Shown piece by piece: positions 27,365 through 36,702 of a stretch of 64,000 bases of DNA. The position numbers and the translations under genes are program-made. Location of the stretch: NCBI RefSeq assembly GCF_010686685.1, contig NZ_JAAGWD010000004.1, positions 1 through 64,000 of the forward strand, given 5' to 3'. The number at the start of each line of letters is the position of its first letter. The stretch's first letter is position 1. The notes below the pieces were generated by a model. The model was not told the origin of the DNA, made no database searches, and worked only from the letters and a program-made list of their open reading frames with translations. Source of the DNA: Pontibacter burrus. GTDB lineage: Bacteria; Bacteroidota; Bacteroidia; Cytophagales; Hymenobacteraceae.

Positions 27365-29278
27365 TCACCTGAACTCTGCTACACCGGGGCGCTCAAAACG
27401 GAAGTCGGTAAAGTCGTAGTATGGGCGTGATACCGGATATACTTTAAAGCCTCTGATGTCTTCGTTCGCTGGCAGGCGCGGGTAAAAGTTGAACAGGATC
27501 TGGATGGTGCTGAACGACAGATATTCGTTACGGAAGCGGAGGCCGAAACCCAGAGCCGTGTAAGGTTTGTTCTTTAAAGGACTTGTTTTGTTACCCGCCG
27601 ATAACCAAGCCACATCTGCAAAGGCAACGGTTGCCAGTTTAAAGCCCAGAAAAGAGAAAGGCGTGTAAAGGTTTGCCTCATAACTCAGGGTAACACGCTT
27701 GCTGCCTCGCAAAAACTCAGAGTTAAAACCCCGAAGGCCATCGTTGTTGTTGATCGTAAGCAGCTCTTCCGGGTTGCGGTTTATGCCAAACGTAGCGCGT
27801 GTTTGCAGGAAGTGGCGCAGTTTCCAGTTACCGTTCTCATACAGCCTGGTAAAGTACAACGATTGCAGCTCCATAACGCCTTGCTCCCAGTTGCTGTCCC
27901 TGATAAAAGACCCGTAAGAAACGTTGGCATAAAAGTAGCCTTGGTTGGTGCGGTAGCGGGCAAAGGCTACAGATGCACCCAGGTACCTTCTGCTATATAA
28001 CGTGCCATTTTCATAGCCAGCCGTAACCGACACAATGCTACCCGTTGGTATATCTTCTGTTCTACCAAAACCAAACAAGTAGCGGTCCTTAAAGTATTTA
28101 CGCACACTATAGCCTATGCTTCCCAGGTACAGTTGGTTGCTCTGGTAATTCTCGGTAGGAACGGTGTTATAGTTGGTGTTAATGATGCGTGCACCTATAA
28201 TCAGGCGGCCGCGCGGCTCGTATCCCAGGTTGTATGTCTTAAACTTAAAGGCACGGCCAAGCCAAGCATCGTGTCGGGTGTATCCTAATTTACCGTAGGT
28301 CGGAATCGTGTCGGCGTTGGCTGGCGGAAGCAGAATACGCTCCTCGATCTGGCTTATACCGGCGGCGCCTGCATAGCGGGTATTGGTAGCATAAAAGTCA
28401 CGGTGCAGAAAAGCGCTTTTCTCGCGGTAGTAGTTCTGGTCTATATAAGCAATGTCGGCGGTGATATATGAGCGGCCTATGTTCTCTATACTATAGCGCC
28501 CGGCAAATTCCCACGGTCGCGGGGTGTCCTGCTTATTAAACCGATATGTTACTTCAGGCTGATGCCCCAGTCCCAGAAAGTTAAGCTCACGCAAAGTTAT
28601 CCGACCTGAGCCGGACGAAGGCGTGAACGAGCCAGAGCCTCCCAAACTGAATACATCTTTTGTAACCACGATCACATCAAGGCTATCGTCGGTTGTGGTG
28701 CGATCATCAACTATAATCCGGGCATCCAGAATGTAATCGGTCTGGCGCAGCAATCGCTCCGATTCTACCAGTGCAAGTGGCTCCAGAATATTGTTGCTTT
28801 CGAACAGCAGCTTGTTCCGAATCAGGCTTTTCTTGGTTTTGGCATGAAAGAAGTTACCTGTTTTCTCAAGCCAGTTCCGAGGCGTTCGGGCAGTATCCTG
28901 AATAGAATAACCAAAAGCATCCAGCGATATAACCTCTATGTTGCGCACAACCTTATAGTTATGGCGTTCATATTCGCGCTCTATCAGCTCAGCATCCAGG
29001 TTCAGAAGAGGTTCAGTTTCCGGGGTAAAGTCCAGTATGGCGCTGAGTAGCTTGCCCATGATGGTTTTCCGCTCCGACAGCTCTCGCAGGTTCTGCATCA
29101 CGCGGTCCTCAAAGCGGCGGGTAGTGTCGCTAACTATAGTTGTGTCTGGCTTTGTTACCGGTTTTTTCTGAGCCATACCTTCCTGGGCGAGTAACAGCAA
29201 TAAGCCCACTAAAAGCAGGCAAAGCAGCAGGCGACAAGAAGGGTGAAGGTGAGGCATAAAATAACTCAGGTAGCGCAA
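27365..29278 (-). CDS. BamA/TamA-type outer-membrane barrel protein
   Basis: The 637-residue protein has a hydrophobic signal peptide (about 8-36; the start may instead be the ATG at 29257). A periplasmic part (about 60-210) reads like one or two POTRA-type domains, with KKSLIRNKLLFESNNILEPL and SERLLRQTDYILDARIIV typical of surface-antigen proteins. The rest is a 16-strand-type barrel with many aromatic-ended strands (YRFNKQD, YLGASVAFARYR, RGFNSEFLRGSKRV, GFGLRFRNEYLSFS). It is probably an outer-membrane insertase-like or transport barrel of unknown role. Monocistronic. Confidence 0.8.
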   Translation of the reverse strand: MRYLSYFMPHLHPSCRLLLCLLLVGLLLLLAQEGMAQKKPVTKPDTTIVSDTTRRFEDRVMQNLRELSERKTIMGKLLSAILDFTPETEPLLNLDAELIEREYERHNYKVVRNIEVISLDAFGYSIQDTARTPRNWLEKTGNFFHAKTKKSLIRNKLLFESNNILEPLALVESERLLRQTDYILDARIIVDDRTTTDDSLDVIVVTKDVFSLGGSGSFTPSSGSGRITLRELNFLGLGHQPEVTYRFNKQDTPRPWEFAGRYSIENIGRSYITADIAYIDQNYYREKSAFLHRDFYATNTRYAGAAGISQIEERILLPPANADTIPTYGKLGYTRHDAWLGRAFKFKTYNLGYEPRGRLIIGARIINTNYNTVPTENYQSNQLYLGSIGYSVRKYFKDRYLFGFGRTEDIPTGSIVSVTAGYENGTLYSRRYLGASVAFARYRTNQGYFYANVSYGSFIRDSNWEQGVMELQSLYFTRLYENGNWKLRHFLQTRATFGINRNPEELLTINNNDGLRGFNSEFLRGSKRVTLSYEANLYTPFSFLGFKLATVAFADVAWLSAGNKTSPLKNKPYTALGFGLRFRNEYLSFSTIQILFNFYPRLPANEDIRGFKVYPVSRPYYDFTDFRFERPGVAEFR

Positions 29279-29486
29279 ATGGCTTTTATAGCCATCTAAG
29301 ATAACGTTTTTTAGGTGCAGTACAGTTACAGCATTTGGGAAAATGAATTGCAGAGTTTGTATACTAAATAATTTAGTATAAAATGAGTTGTTGATAAAGG
29401 TGTGAATAAATATTTGCTAAAAAAGTTAGGTGTGTTACTAAAGGTGTAGTATCTTTAAAGCGTTAATGAAGAATTAAGTACCGCAA

Positions 29487-30752
29487 ATGAACGAGAAGAT
29501 AACAGAGAAACTAAAGATATTAGCAGATGCTGCCAAGTACGATGTTTCCTGCTCGTCGAGCGGTGGGAAGCGTAAGAATACGAACAAGGGGCTGGGTAAC
29601 GCCGAAGGCATGGGAATATGCCATAGTTATACCGAAGACGGCCGCTGTGTTTCCTTGCTGAAAATCCTGCTTACTAACCATTGCATTTACGATTGTGCTT
29701 ACTGTGTTACCCGCAAAAGCAACGACATTAAACGTGCAGCTTTTACGGTACAGGAGGTAGTGGATCTGACCATAAACTTTTACCGCCGCAACTATATCGA
29801 AGGCTTGTTCCTGAGCTCTGGTATTTTCTCTAACCCGGACTATACGATGGAGCGTTTGGTACGCATCGCTAAAAAACTGCGCCAGGAAGAAAAGTTTAAC
29901 GGCTACATCCACCTGAAAACAATACCTGGTGCCAGCGACGAATTAATAAAGGAAGCCGGATTGTATGCCGACAGGCTGAGCGTGAACATCGAGCTGCCAT
30001 CAGAACAGAGCCTGGTTAAGTTAGCGCCCGAGAAGAATTATACTGAGATACTGCTGCCAATGAGTAACATCAGCCAGCAGTTAGTGCAAGCCAAAGAGGA
30101 GCAGAAACTGTTTAAATCTGCGCCATCATTTGCACCGGCGGGTCAAAGCACACAGCTTATAGTTGGCGCTTCCGCAGAGAATGATCAGCAGATTCTGCAG
30201 CTCTCCAGTGATCTGTATAAGAACTATAGTTTAAAGCGGGTGTACTACTCTGGCTATGTGCCGGTAAGCGCAGATAACCGGTTGCCAATTATCACGGAGC
30301 CGCCCATTATAAGAGAGAACCGCATTTACCAGGCCGACTGGCTGATGCGCTTTTACGGGTTTGACGTGAAGGAAATACTGGATGACCAGAATCCGCACCT
30401 GGACCTTGACATAGATCCGAAGCTAAGCTGGGCACTGCGCAACCGCCATGTATTCCCCGTGGAGCTGAATACAGCAGATTATGAAATGATACTACGTGTG
30501 CCGGGAATCGGTGTGAAGTCGGCGAAGAAGATTGTATCGGCGCGCAGGTTTGCTGCGCTTAATTTTGAGCACCTGCGCCAGATGGGAGTGGTGCTGAAGC
30601 GGGCGAAATACTTTATCACCTGCAACCACAAAAGCCTGCAACCTTACGACTTCGACTCACAGCGCATCCGGAATAAGATTTTGTTTGGAGATGGAGCCTT
30701 ACGCAGTCCGTTGCTAACGCAGCAGCTGGATCTGTTTAAGCAGGTGGGATGA
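29487..30752 (+). CDS. Putative DNA modification/repair radical SAM protein (TIGR03916-type)
   Basis: The 421-residue protein has a CxxxCxxC radical SAM cluster (Cys66, Cys70, Cys73 in NHCIYDCAYC). It is preceded by GMGICHSYTEDGRCVSLLKILLTN and ends with a helix-hairpin-helix region (VPGIGVKSAKKIVSARR, about 330-350) for DNA contact. These features define a family found next to a TIGR03915-type partner, which is present downstream at 30998. The pair is predicted to act on DNA, but the reaction is not known to me. A SAM-bound [4Fe-4S] cluster is expected. Confidence 0.9.
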   Translation: MNEKITEKLKILADAAKYDVSCSSSGGKRKNTNKGLGNAEGMGICHSYTEDGRCVSLLKILLTNHCIYDCAYCVTRKSNDIKRAAFTVQEVVDLTINFYRRNYIEGLFLSSGIFSNPDYTMERLVRIAKKLRQEEKFNGYIHLKTIPGASDELIKEAGLYADRLSVNIELPSEQSLVKLAPEKNYTEILLPMSNISQQLVQAKEEQKLFKSAPSFAPAGQSTQLIVGASAENDQQILQLSSDLYKNYSLKRVYYSGYVPVSADNRLPIITEPPIIRENRIYQADWLMRFYGFDVKEILDDQNPHLDLDIDPKLSWALRNRHVFPVELNTADYEMILRVPGIGVKSAKKIVSARRFAALNFEHLRQMGVVLKRAKYFITCNHKSLQPYDFDSQRIRNKILFGDGALRSPLLTQQLDLFKQVG

Positions 30753-30768
30753 TAAACCAACTATAGTT

Positions 30769-30987
30769 ATGGCACAGCAATATAAAACCGGTGCTACAAA
30801 CCAGGAAACTGAAAAACAAAAGATAAAAACGATCAAAGTAAAAGTGATGAGAAAGAACAACAAAGTTGCCCGCGTATCCTGCTACTGCAAACTAAACATG
30901 CTGGTGCCTCACCTGCAAAGCCTGTCATCGGCCAGAATGCAAAACGATAACAAGCAGGATAAAGCCCGCAACAACAGCAATCACTAA
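30769..30987 (+). CDS. Possible small basic protein between the two repair genes
   Basis: A 72-residue frame starting 16 bases after the radical SAM gene stop and ending ten bases before the start of the partner gene. It is rich in Lys, Gln and Asn, with one CYC pair, and shows no known domain. Its placement inside a tight two-gene cassette and coding-like base pattern argue for it; the absence of recognisable homologues argues against. It could simply be a spacer that happens to be open. Confidence 0.35.
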   Translation: MAQQYKTGATNQETEKQKIKTIKVKVMRKNNKVARVSCYCKLNMLVPHLQSLSSARMQNDNKQDKARNNSNH

Positions 30988-30997
30988 ACTATAGTTT

Positions 30998-31774
30998 ATG
31001 TACTTCTATACCTACGACGGCTCTTTTGAAGGACTGCTGACGGTGGTGTTCGAAGCCTTTGAGCGTAAAGCCTGGCCTACTGCCATTGCGCAGGAACAAG
31101 TTGCGCAGCCGGTTATTTTTGGGGAAACTATAGTTGTAGTTACCGACGAAGAAAAAGCACAGAGGGTATGGAAGGGGCTGGGAAAACGATTGTCTGAGGC
31201 GGCACTGCACCAACTATACCACACCTATTTGTGGGAGCAGCAAGGCTTTGAGCAGATTATTTTCGACTATATAAAGCTTGCTTTCAACAGCGCGCAAACT
31301 ATAGAAGGCAACTATACCGCACCCTGCGTATTACAGGTGCAGCAGGCAGCAAAACAGGTGCACCGCGAGAAGCACCGTATGGAAGCCTTTGTACGTTTCC
31401 AGAAAACCACGGATGAACTCTATTATGCACACATAGAGCCTGACTTTAATGTGCTGCCGCTCATTATCCGGCATTTTACCAAACGCTACGCCGACCAACG
31501 CTGGGCTATTTATGATACCCGTCGGTGCTACGGCGCTTTTTATGATCTGCAATCCACACAGTTTATAACACTGGATGTAGCTCCCCGTAAAGGGCTGGGT
31601 GTGCTGCCCGAGTCGGCTGTGATGGAAGAAGAACATACCTATAAACAACTATGGCAGGTGTACTTCGATCATGTCAATATTCCGGAGCGCAAAAATCCTA
31701 AACTACATCTGCGCCACATCCCAAAGCGTTACTGGAAGTACCTTTCCGAAAAGCAGCCAAGAAGGCTGGCGTAG
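30998..31774 (+). CDS. TIGR03915 family putative DNA repair protein
   Basis: The 258-residue protein begins with YFYTYDGSFEGLLTVVFEAFERK, the signature opening of the family that accompanies the TIGR03916-type radical SAM protein, and ends with the HLRHIPKRYWKYLSEK region. In some genomes this protein is fused to a uracil-DNA-glycosylase-like domain; here the fusion is absent. With the upstream gene it forms the well-known two-gene cassette. The start is chosen at the ATG after the AACTATAGTT palindrome at about 30989. Cytoplasmic. Confidence 0.9.
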   Translation: MYFYTYDGSFEGLLTVVFEAFERKAWPTAIAQEQVAQPVIFGETIVVVTDEEKAQRVWKGLGKRLSEAALHQLYHTYLWEQQGFEQIIFDYIKLAFNSAQTIEGNYTAPCVLQVQQAAKQVHREKHRMEAFVRFQKTTDELYYAHIEPDFNVLPLIIRHFTKRYADQRWAIYDTRRCYGAFYDLQSTQFITLDVAPRKGLGVLPESAVMEEEHTYKQLWQVYFDHVNIPERKNPKLHLRHIPKRYWKYLSEKQPRRLA

Positions 31775-31937
31775 CTCTGCCAGAAATTGGCTAAAAAATT
31801 GTACAAAGCTGTAACATATCCTGTACGTTTTACGTAAGCATAGCTATATATTTATTAAGAAACAAGCTGCAGCAGGCCTGCAGTGGCCTTTGTAGCAGAA
31901 TGTTATCATAAATAGCTTAGCTAAAATTTTTGCACTT

Positions 31938-32306
31938 ATGAATGCACGCGTACGTAAAAAACTTATTCAGGTAGCCCGGGGCAGAGCCAGTCAGCTTACC
32001 TTTCAAAACTTAATTTACGAAGCCGAGCTTGGGCTGAATTTAGACAACAATTACGAGAAGGCACAGCTTACAGAAGTGATTGACGAGATCTCGGAAGAAG
32101 AGCATGCAGAAGGCAGGCCATTATTGAGTGCGCTGGTTAGTACAAAAGGGTACAAAAATCAGGGCGATAACTTTTTCAGGCTGTGCGAACGGCTTGGATA
32201 TGGTAACTGGCGCGAACTTAAAAAGAATTCAGAGTTTCTGGAAGAACAGCGCAAAGCATGCCGGGAGTTCTGGCAGGATAGAGAAAACTTTCAAACCTAC
32301 CTATAG
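31938..32306 (+). CDS. Hypothetical protein (122 residues)
   Basis: I do not recognise this family. The protein is charged, without signal peptide or membrane segment, and predicted mostly helical: an N-terminal basic stretch (MNARVRKKLIQVARGRA), then an acidic helix (EVIDEISEEEHAEG) and a C-terminal helix-rich part with GYGNWRELKKNSEFLEEQRKACREFW. The basic start and helical layout would fit a small DNA-binding or adaptor protein, but that is only a guess. It ends at a terminator hairpin. Confidence 0.65.
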   Translation: MNARVRKKLIQVARGRASQLTFQNLIYEAELGLNLDNNYEKAQLTEVIDEISEEEHAEGRPLLSALVSTKGYKNQGDNFFRLCERLGYGNWRELKKNSEFLEEQRKACREFWQDRENFQTYL

Positions 32307-32312
32307 TTAGAC

Positions 32313-32361
32313 ACAGAGCGGCAGGCCTTTTTGCTCACCCTTGGCTGTCGCTCTGTTTTTC
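32313..32361 (+). terminator. Terminator after the 122-residue protein gene
   Basis: ACAGAGCG with neighbouring GCAG pairs with CTG and CGCTCTGT across a 25-base loop, followed by TTTTT. Confidence 0.6.
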
Positions 32362-32381
32362 ATTTTATAGCGCTATCACTG

Positions 32382-32407
32382 AACAGGCAAACTGCCTGTT
32401 TTTTTTA
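32382..32407 (+). terminator. Second terminator hairpin
   Basis: AACAGGCA pairs with TGCCTGTT around AAC, followed by eight T. The stretch to 32673 is AT-rich and holds no gene. Confidence 0.85.
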
Positions 32408-32673
32408 TGCCCAAATATATTCAGAACACCAGACGTAGGATAAATTATACTTTGCTATAGTTTAAAAATGTACTGGCAATAAATAGTTTGATTTTGTACA
32501 ATTCTGTGGGCGGTTACGCGAGATCCGGAGAGCTAACAAGCTAAAAACAAATGACATAAAATTATTAGTTGTATAAAAATTATAGTTTAATTTGTATAAT
32601 AATACGGCTATATAAGTGATTGCTTAAAGTCGGATATTATACCAAAATCGAATTAAACAATTTTTAGCCGCTA

Positions 32674-34620
32674 ATGAGAACAAGCTTTACCCTTGCAGTC
32701 ACATTTCTTTTTACCTTACTTTTTACTTGTTCGCACAGAGGTTACGCTCAGGTAGCCAAATTTGGTGAGGTTAGTACCAAAGAGCTTTCGATGCAGCACT
32801 ATCCGCTCGATACTGCCGCCGAAGCTGTTATCCTTTTCGACAAGGCCTATACAAAATTTGGAGCCAGAGGCGTATCTACAGAACGTCATATCCGGATTAA
32901 AATCCTGAAAAAGTCCGGCTATGATTGGGCCAATTTTAAAGTGCCCTACCTGGTGAAAGGCAGTGTGGCCGGTATAAAAGGGTACACATATACACTGGAG
33001 GATGGCGTAGTACAAAAGACCAAGCTGGATCTGAAAAATGCTTTCGACGAGAAGTTTTATGAAGATTGGTATGTAAAGAAATTTACAATGCCTAACGTAA
33101 AAGAAGGCTCTGTGATTGATGTTGAATTTACGACCTATCTGGCAGCAGCATTCTATAACTTACCTGCATGGGAATTTCAGCAGACTATACCTACAGCCTG
33201 GAGTGAGTACCATGCTGAAATACCTGAATTCCTGACCTACAAGTTTCTGATGCAGGGCTATCATCCGCTTTATTACTCAAATAAGGAGAACAAAGCATCC
33301 GGTTCTACAAACTATAAAAACTTTCAGTACACCTGGATTATGAAGGATGTGCCCGCCCTGAAAGAGGAGAGCTTTATCACAACACTGAAAGATTATCAGA
33401 CCAAAATTGAATTTGAACTACAGCAGATACGCTACCCCAGAGGCACACAGCAGATATCAGGGAACTGGGATGAAGTAACAAAAGGCTTATTGCAAAGCGA
33501 CCGTTTTGGTGTTCCGATGAATAACAAGGGGGCCTTTAAAAATATAGTTGTGGGTTTAGAAGCTCAGACTAAAGTGCCGGAAGACCTGGCTGAAAAGATT
33601 TACCACCATGTGCAAGGCCACATGACCTGGACCAAAGGGAACGGATTTGGTACAAGCAATAACACATTACGAAAAGCTTATGATGAAGCGAAAGGAAATG
33701 TGGCTGATATAAACCTGCTACTTGTTACAATGTTGCGCGAAGCCGGATTTGATGCCAACCCGGTGCTGGTGAGCACACGCGAAAACGGAAGGCCACCGAA
33801 AGATTCGCCTCTGTTATCAAGGTTTAACTATGTAGTGGCACATGTTGTAGTAAATGGTAAAGAGTTTTTGCTAGATGCTACAGAACCATTAGCTCCTTTT
33901 GGGATGCTACCACCACGCGCTTTAAACGACGAAGGCCGCCTTATCAAAAAAGATGCTGGTCGCTGGGTAACACTTAATCCTAAAACCCGCTCTCAGTATG
34001 TAGCTATCGAGGCTGTCTTCTCTCCGGAAGGAAGTCTGCAAGGCAAGTTAACAGAGTCAGCTGACGGGTATTATGCTTTAGAACTACGTAAAAAAATATC
34101 TGAACAAGGGGAAGGTAAATTTGCAGAAGACCTTACAAGGGAATTAGGCAATTATAGTATGAGTAAGCCCACGTTCGAGAATAATGAGAAAAAGAATCAG
34201 CCATTCCTGATAAAATATGATATCAGATCCACTGGCACCGGGCAGAACCAGGACATCATTTACTTTAACCCACTATTGGGGTTCGTTAAGAAAGATAACC
34301 CGTTTAAACTGGAGGAGCGCCTGTATCCTATCAATTTTTCATGGCCCAGTGACGAAACAATAATTGCAAAATATACTATTCCGGCTGGTTATGTAGTTGA
34401 GGAAGCACCAAAAAGTGCTGTAATTACATTGCCTGAGGAAGGCGGCAAGTTCACTTTTATGGTGCAACAACAAGGCAACCAACTCCAGGTTATGAGCCGC
34501 ATCAATTTAAATAAGACTTTGTTTTACGTTGAGGAATATACTTATCTGAAAGAATTCTACAACCAGATTATAGCAAAGCAGGCCGAACAGATCGTGCTGA
34601 AGAAAGCAGCAGTTAACTAA
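32674..34620 (+). CDS. DUF3857/transglutaminase-like exported protein 1 (no catalytic Cys)
   Basis: The 648-residue protein has a signal peptide ending GYAQ (about 1-25), then a DUF3857 domain (RHIRIKILKKSGYDWANF and KFTMPNVKEGSVIDVEFT, about 65-165) and a transglutaminase-like domain (about 285-410), then a C-terminal DUF3858-type region. In the transglutaminase domain the place of the catalytic Cys (GDCK in active members) reads GNVAD, with Val343 where Cys would be, and the catalytic His position reads Tyr (FNYVVAHV). It cannot be a normal Cys-type enzyme. It is a close paralogue of the next gene, which follows after 45 bases. Family role unknown. Confidence 0.85.
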   Translation: MRTSFTLAVTFLFTLLFTCSHRGYAQVAKFGEVSTKELSMQHYPLDTAAEAVILFDKAYTKFGARGVSTERHIRIKILKKSGYDWANFKVPYLVKGSVAGIKGYTYTLEDGVVQKTKLDLKNAFDEKFYEDWYVKKFTMPNVKEGSVIDVEFTTYLAAAFYNLPAWEFQQTIPTAWSEYHAEIPEFLTYKFLMQGYHPLYYSNKENKASGSTNYKNFQYTWIMKDVPALKEESFITTLKDYQTKIEFELQQIRYPRGTQQISGNWDEVTKGLLQSDRFGVPMNNKGAFKNIVVGLEAQTKVPEDLAEKIYHHVQGHMTWTKGNGFGTSNNTLRKAYDEAKGNVADINLLLVTMLREAGFDANPVLVSTRENGRPPKDSPLLSRFNYVVAHVVVNGKEFLLDATEPLAPFGMLPPRALNDEGRLIKKDAGRWVTLNPKTRSQYVAIEAVFSPEGSLQGKLTESADGYYALELRKKISEQGEGKFAEDLTRELGNYSMSKPTFENNEKKNQPFLIKYDIRSTGTGQNQDIIYFNPLLGFVKKDNPFKLEERLYPINFSWPSDETIIAKYTIPAGYVVEEAPKSAVITLPEEGGKFTFMVQQQGNQLQVMSRINLNKTLFYVEEYTYLKEFYNQIIAKQAEQIVLKKAAVN

Positions 34621-34665
34621 AACGCTTTAGCAGACAGAATTTTCCACCTTTTTTATCTATAGCTT

Positions 34666-36627
34666 ATGAGAGCAACATTTACCCTTGCATTTTTACTTAC
34701 CTGCTGCTTTGCCCTGGTGGGAGCCGGAGCCTTTGCTCAGGGTGCCAAATTCGGCAAGTTGTCTGACGAGGAACTGAAGATGACCAGTTACCCGCAGGAC
34801 ACTGCAGCCGATGCCGTCGTGATCTCGGATATTGGATATACTAAATTCTCCTTTGGCCATAAAACACAGATAAAAACAGACCGTCACATCCGCATTAAAA
34901 TACTGAAGAAGTCCGGGTACGACTGGGCAAACTTTTCGGTGCCTTACTACATCAAGAGCGCAGATAAAGAAAAGGTGATTTCAGTAAAAGGTTTTACCTA
35001 CAATATGGAGAATGGGCAGGTTCAGAAACACAAACTGGAAGCTAAAAGTGTGTTTGATGAACAGATGAGCGAGAACTGGTTTACAAAGAAATTCACGATG
35101 CCTAACGTAAAGGAAGGATCTGTGATTGAAGTGCAGTATACCATTGTATCGGATTTTGTGTACAACATGCGCGAATGGGAGTTCCAGACAACGATACCTA
35201 CTATGTGGAGCGAGTACCGCGCTGAAATTCCGGAGTACTTCGACTATAAGTTCCTGATGCAAGGCTACCAGCCGTTGTATAGCCAGGGACGAAACAATGT
35301 GGCGACCTCTACACCTGAGCTGATTAACAATGCCTACACCTGGACCATGAAGGATATACCGGCGCTGAAAGAAGAGAAGTACATTACCACCATGCGCGAT
35401 TTCCAGTCAAAGATCGAGTTTGAGCTGCAGCAGGTTAAATTTCCGGGGCAGGCACCACGCCAGATGACAGGTAACTGGCAGGACGTTACAAAAGACCTTT
35501 TAATGAGCGACCGTTTTGGGGTGCAGCTTAACCGCAGCGGTTACTATAAAAACGAGCTGGCCGCCATTACAGCTCAGAACAAAACAAAGGACCAGCAGTT
35601 GCAGGCAATCTACAACCACGTAAAAGACCGCATGACCTGGAACGGGAAATATGGCTTCCTGGCGACCAACACACTTCGCAAAGCCTATGACACCAGATCA
35701 GGGAATGCAGCAGATATTAACCTGATGCTGGTAGCTATGTTACAGGAAGCATCGTTCGACGCGAACCCGGTACTGGTAAGTACCCGCAGCAATGGTCGCC
35801 CGCCAAAAGGATCGCCGCTGGTAAATAAGTTTAACTATGTGGTAGCACATGTAACTGTAGATGGAAAAGAATATGTGCTGGACGCTACTGAACCTTTGAT
35901 GCCGTTTGGCATGCTGCCAGTAAGAGCGCTGAACACCGAAGGCCACCTGATCAAGCGTGACGGAAACCGTTGGGTAAACCTGAAGCCATCAAACTACTCA
36001 CAGTTCATATCTTCTGAAGTAACCTTTACTCCGAATGGCGAACTGGTTGGTAAGATAACAGAATCTGCAGGCGGGTATTATGCTTTGTCGTTGCGCAAAA
36101 CGCTTTCAGAAGAGGGAGAGGAGAAATTCTCTGAAAGGCTGACTCGTGAAATAGGCAACTATAAGCTGGGTAAACCAACCTTTGAGAACAACGATAAACT
36201 GAACGAGCCTTTCATGATCCGCTACGACATAAGCGCTGCCGGTACCGGACAGCTAACGGATATCATTTACCTGAATCCATTGCTGGGTTTCGGTGAAAAA
36301 GAGAACCCGTTTAAGCTGGATGAGCGCATGTACCCTGTAGATTTTGCCTCTCCAATTGATGAGACCATTATCACGAAATATACTATACCAGCAGGTTATG
36401 TAATAGATGAAGCTCCGAAAAGTGCTGTTGTTACATTGCCGGAGAATGGGGGCAGGTTTACATTTATGGTGCAGCAAAATGGTAGCGAACTACAGGTAAT
36501 GAGCCGCCTGAATATCAACAAGCCGGTATTCTACGCCCCTGAGTACAAGCAGCTGAAGGAGTTTTACAACCAGATTATTGCCAAACACGCCGAGCAGATT
36601 GTACTTAAAAAGGCACAGGCAAACTAA
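34666..36627 (+). CDS. DUF3857/transglutaminase-like exported protein 2 (no catalytic Cys)
   Basis: The 653-residue protein is a clear tandem duplicate of the previous one: same signal peptide start (MRATFTLAF), KILKKSGYDWANF, VKEGSVIEVQYT, WSEYRAEIPEY and a near-identical C-terminal half (FYNQIIAKHAEQIVLKKA). The catalytic Cys position here is Ala (GNAADINLML), and the His position is again Tyr. It is probably exported to the periplasm. The pair plus the active-looking paralogue at 36703 form a three-gene cluster. Confidence 0.85.
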   Translation: MRATFTLAFLLTCCFALVGAGAFAQGAKFGKLSDEELKMTSYPQDTAADAVVISDIGYTKFSFGHKTQIKTDRHIRIKILKKSGYDWANFSVPYYIKSADKEKVISVKGFTYNMENGQVQKHKLEAKSVFDEQMSENWFTKKFTMPNVKEGSVIEVQYTIVSDFVYNMREWEFQTTIPTMWSEYRAEIPEYFDYKFLMQGYQPLYSQGRNNVATSTPELINNAYTWTMKDIPALKEEKYITTMRDFQSKIEFELQQVKFPGQAPRQMTGNWQDVTKDLLMSDRFGVQLNRSGYYKNELAAITAQNKTKDQQLQAIYNHVKDRMTWNGKYGFLATNTLRKAYDTRSGNAADINLMLVAMLQEASFDANPVLVSTRSNGRPPKGSPLVNKFNYVVAHVTVDGKEYVLDATEPLMPFGMLPVRALNTEGHLIKRDGNRWVNLKPSNYSQFISSEVTFTPNGELVGKITESAGGYYALSLRKTLSEEGEEKFSERLTREIGNYKLGKPTFENNDKLNEPFMIRYDISAAGTGQLTDIIYLNPLLGFGEKENPFKLDERMYPVDFASPIDETIITKYTIPAGYVIDEAPKSAVVTLPENGGRFTFMVQQNGSELQVMSRLNINKPVFYAPEYKQLKEFYNQIIAKHAEQIVLKKAQAN

Positions 36628-36643
36628 CATTATATAAATTTAA

Positions 36644-36680
36644 AAACCTGTAACGGCTTACCCGGCTGTTACAGGTTTAT
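36644..36680 (+). terminator. Hairpin after the duplicated gene
   Basis: AAACCTGTAAC pairs with GTTACAGGTTT. The T tract after it is short, so it may be an attenuator or partial terminator before the next gene. Confidence 0.6.
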
Positions 36681-36702
36681 ACATAATTAATCAACCTGTT
36701 TT

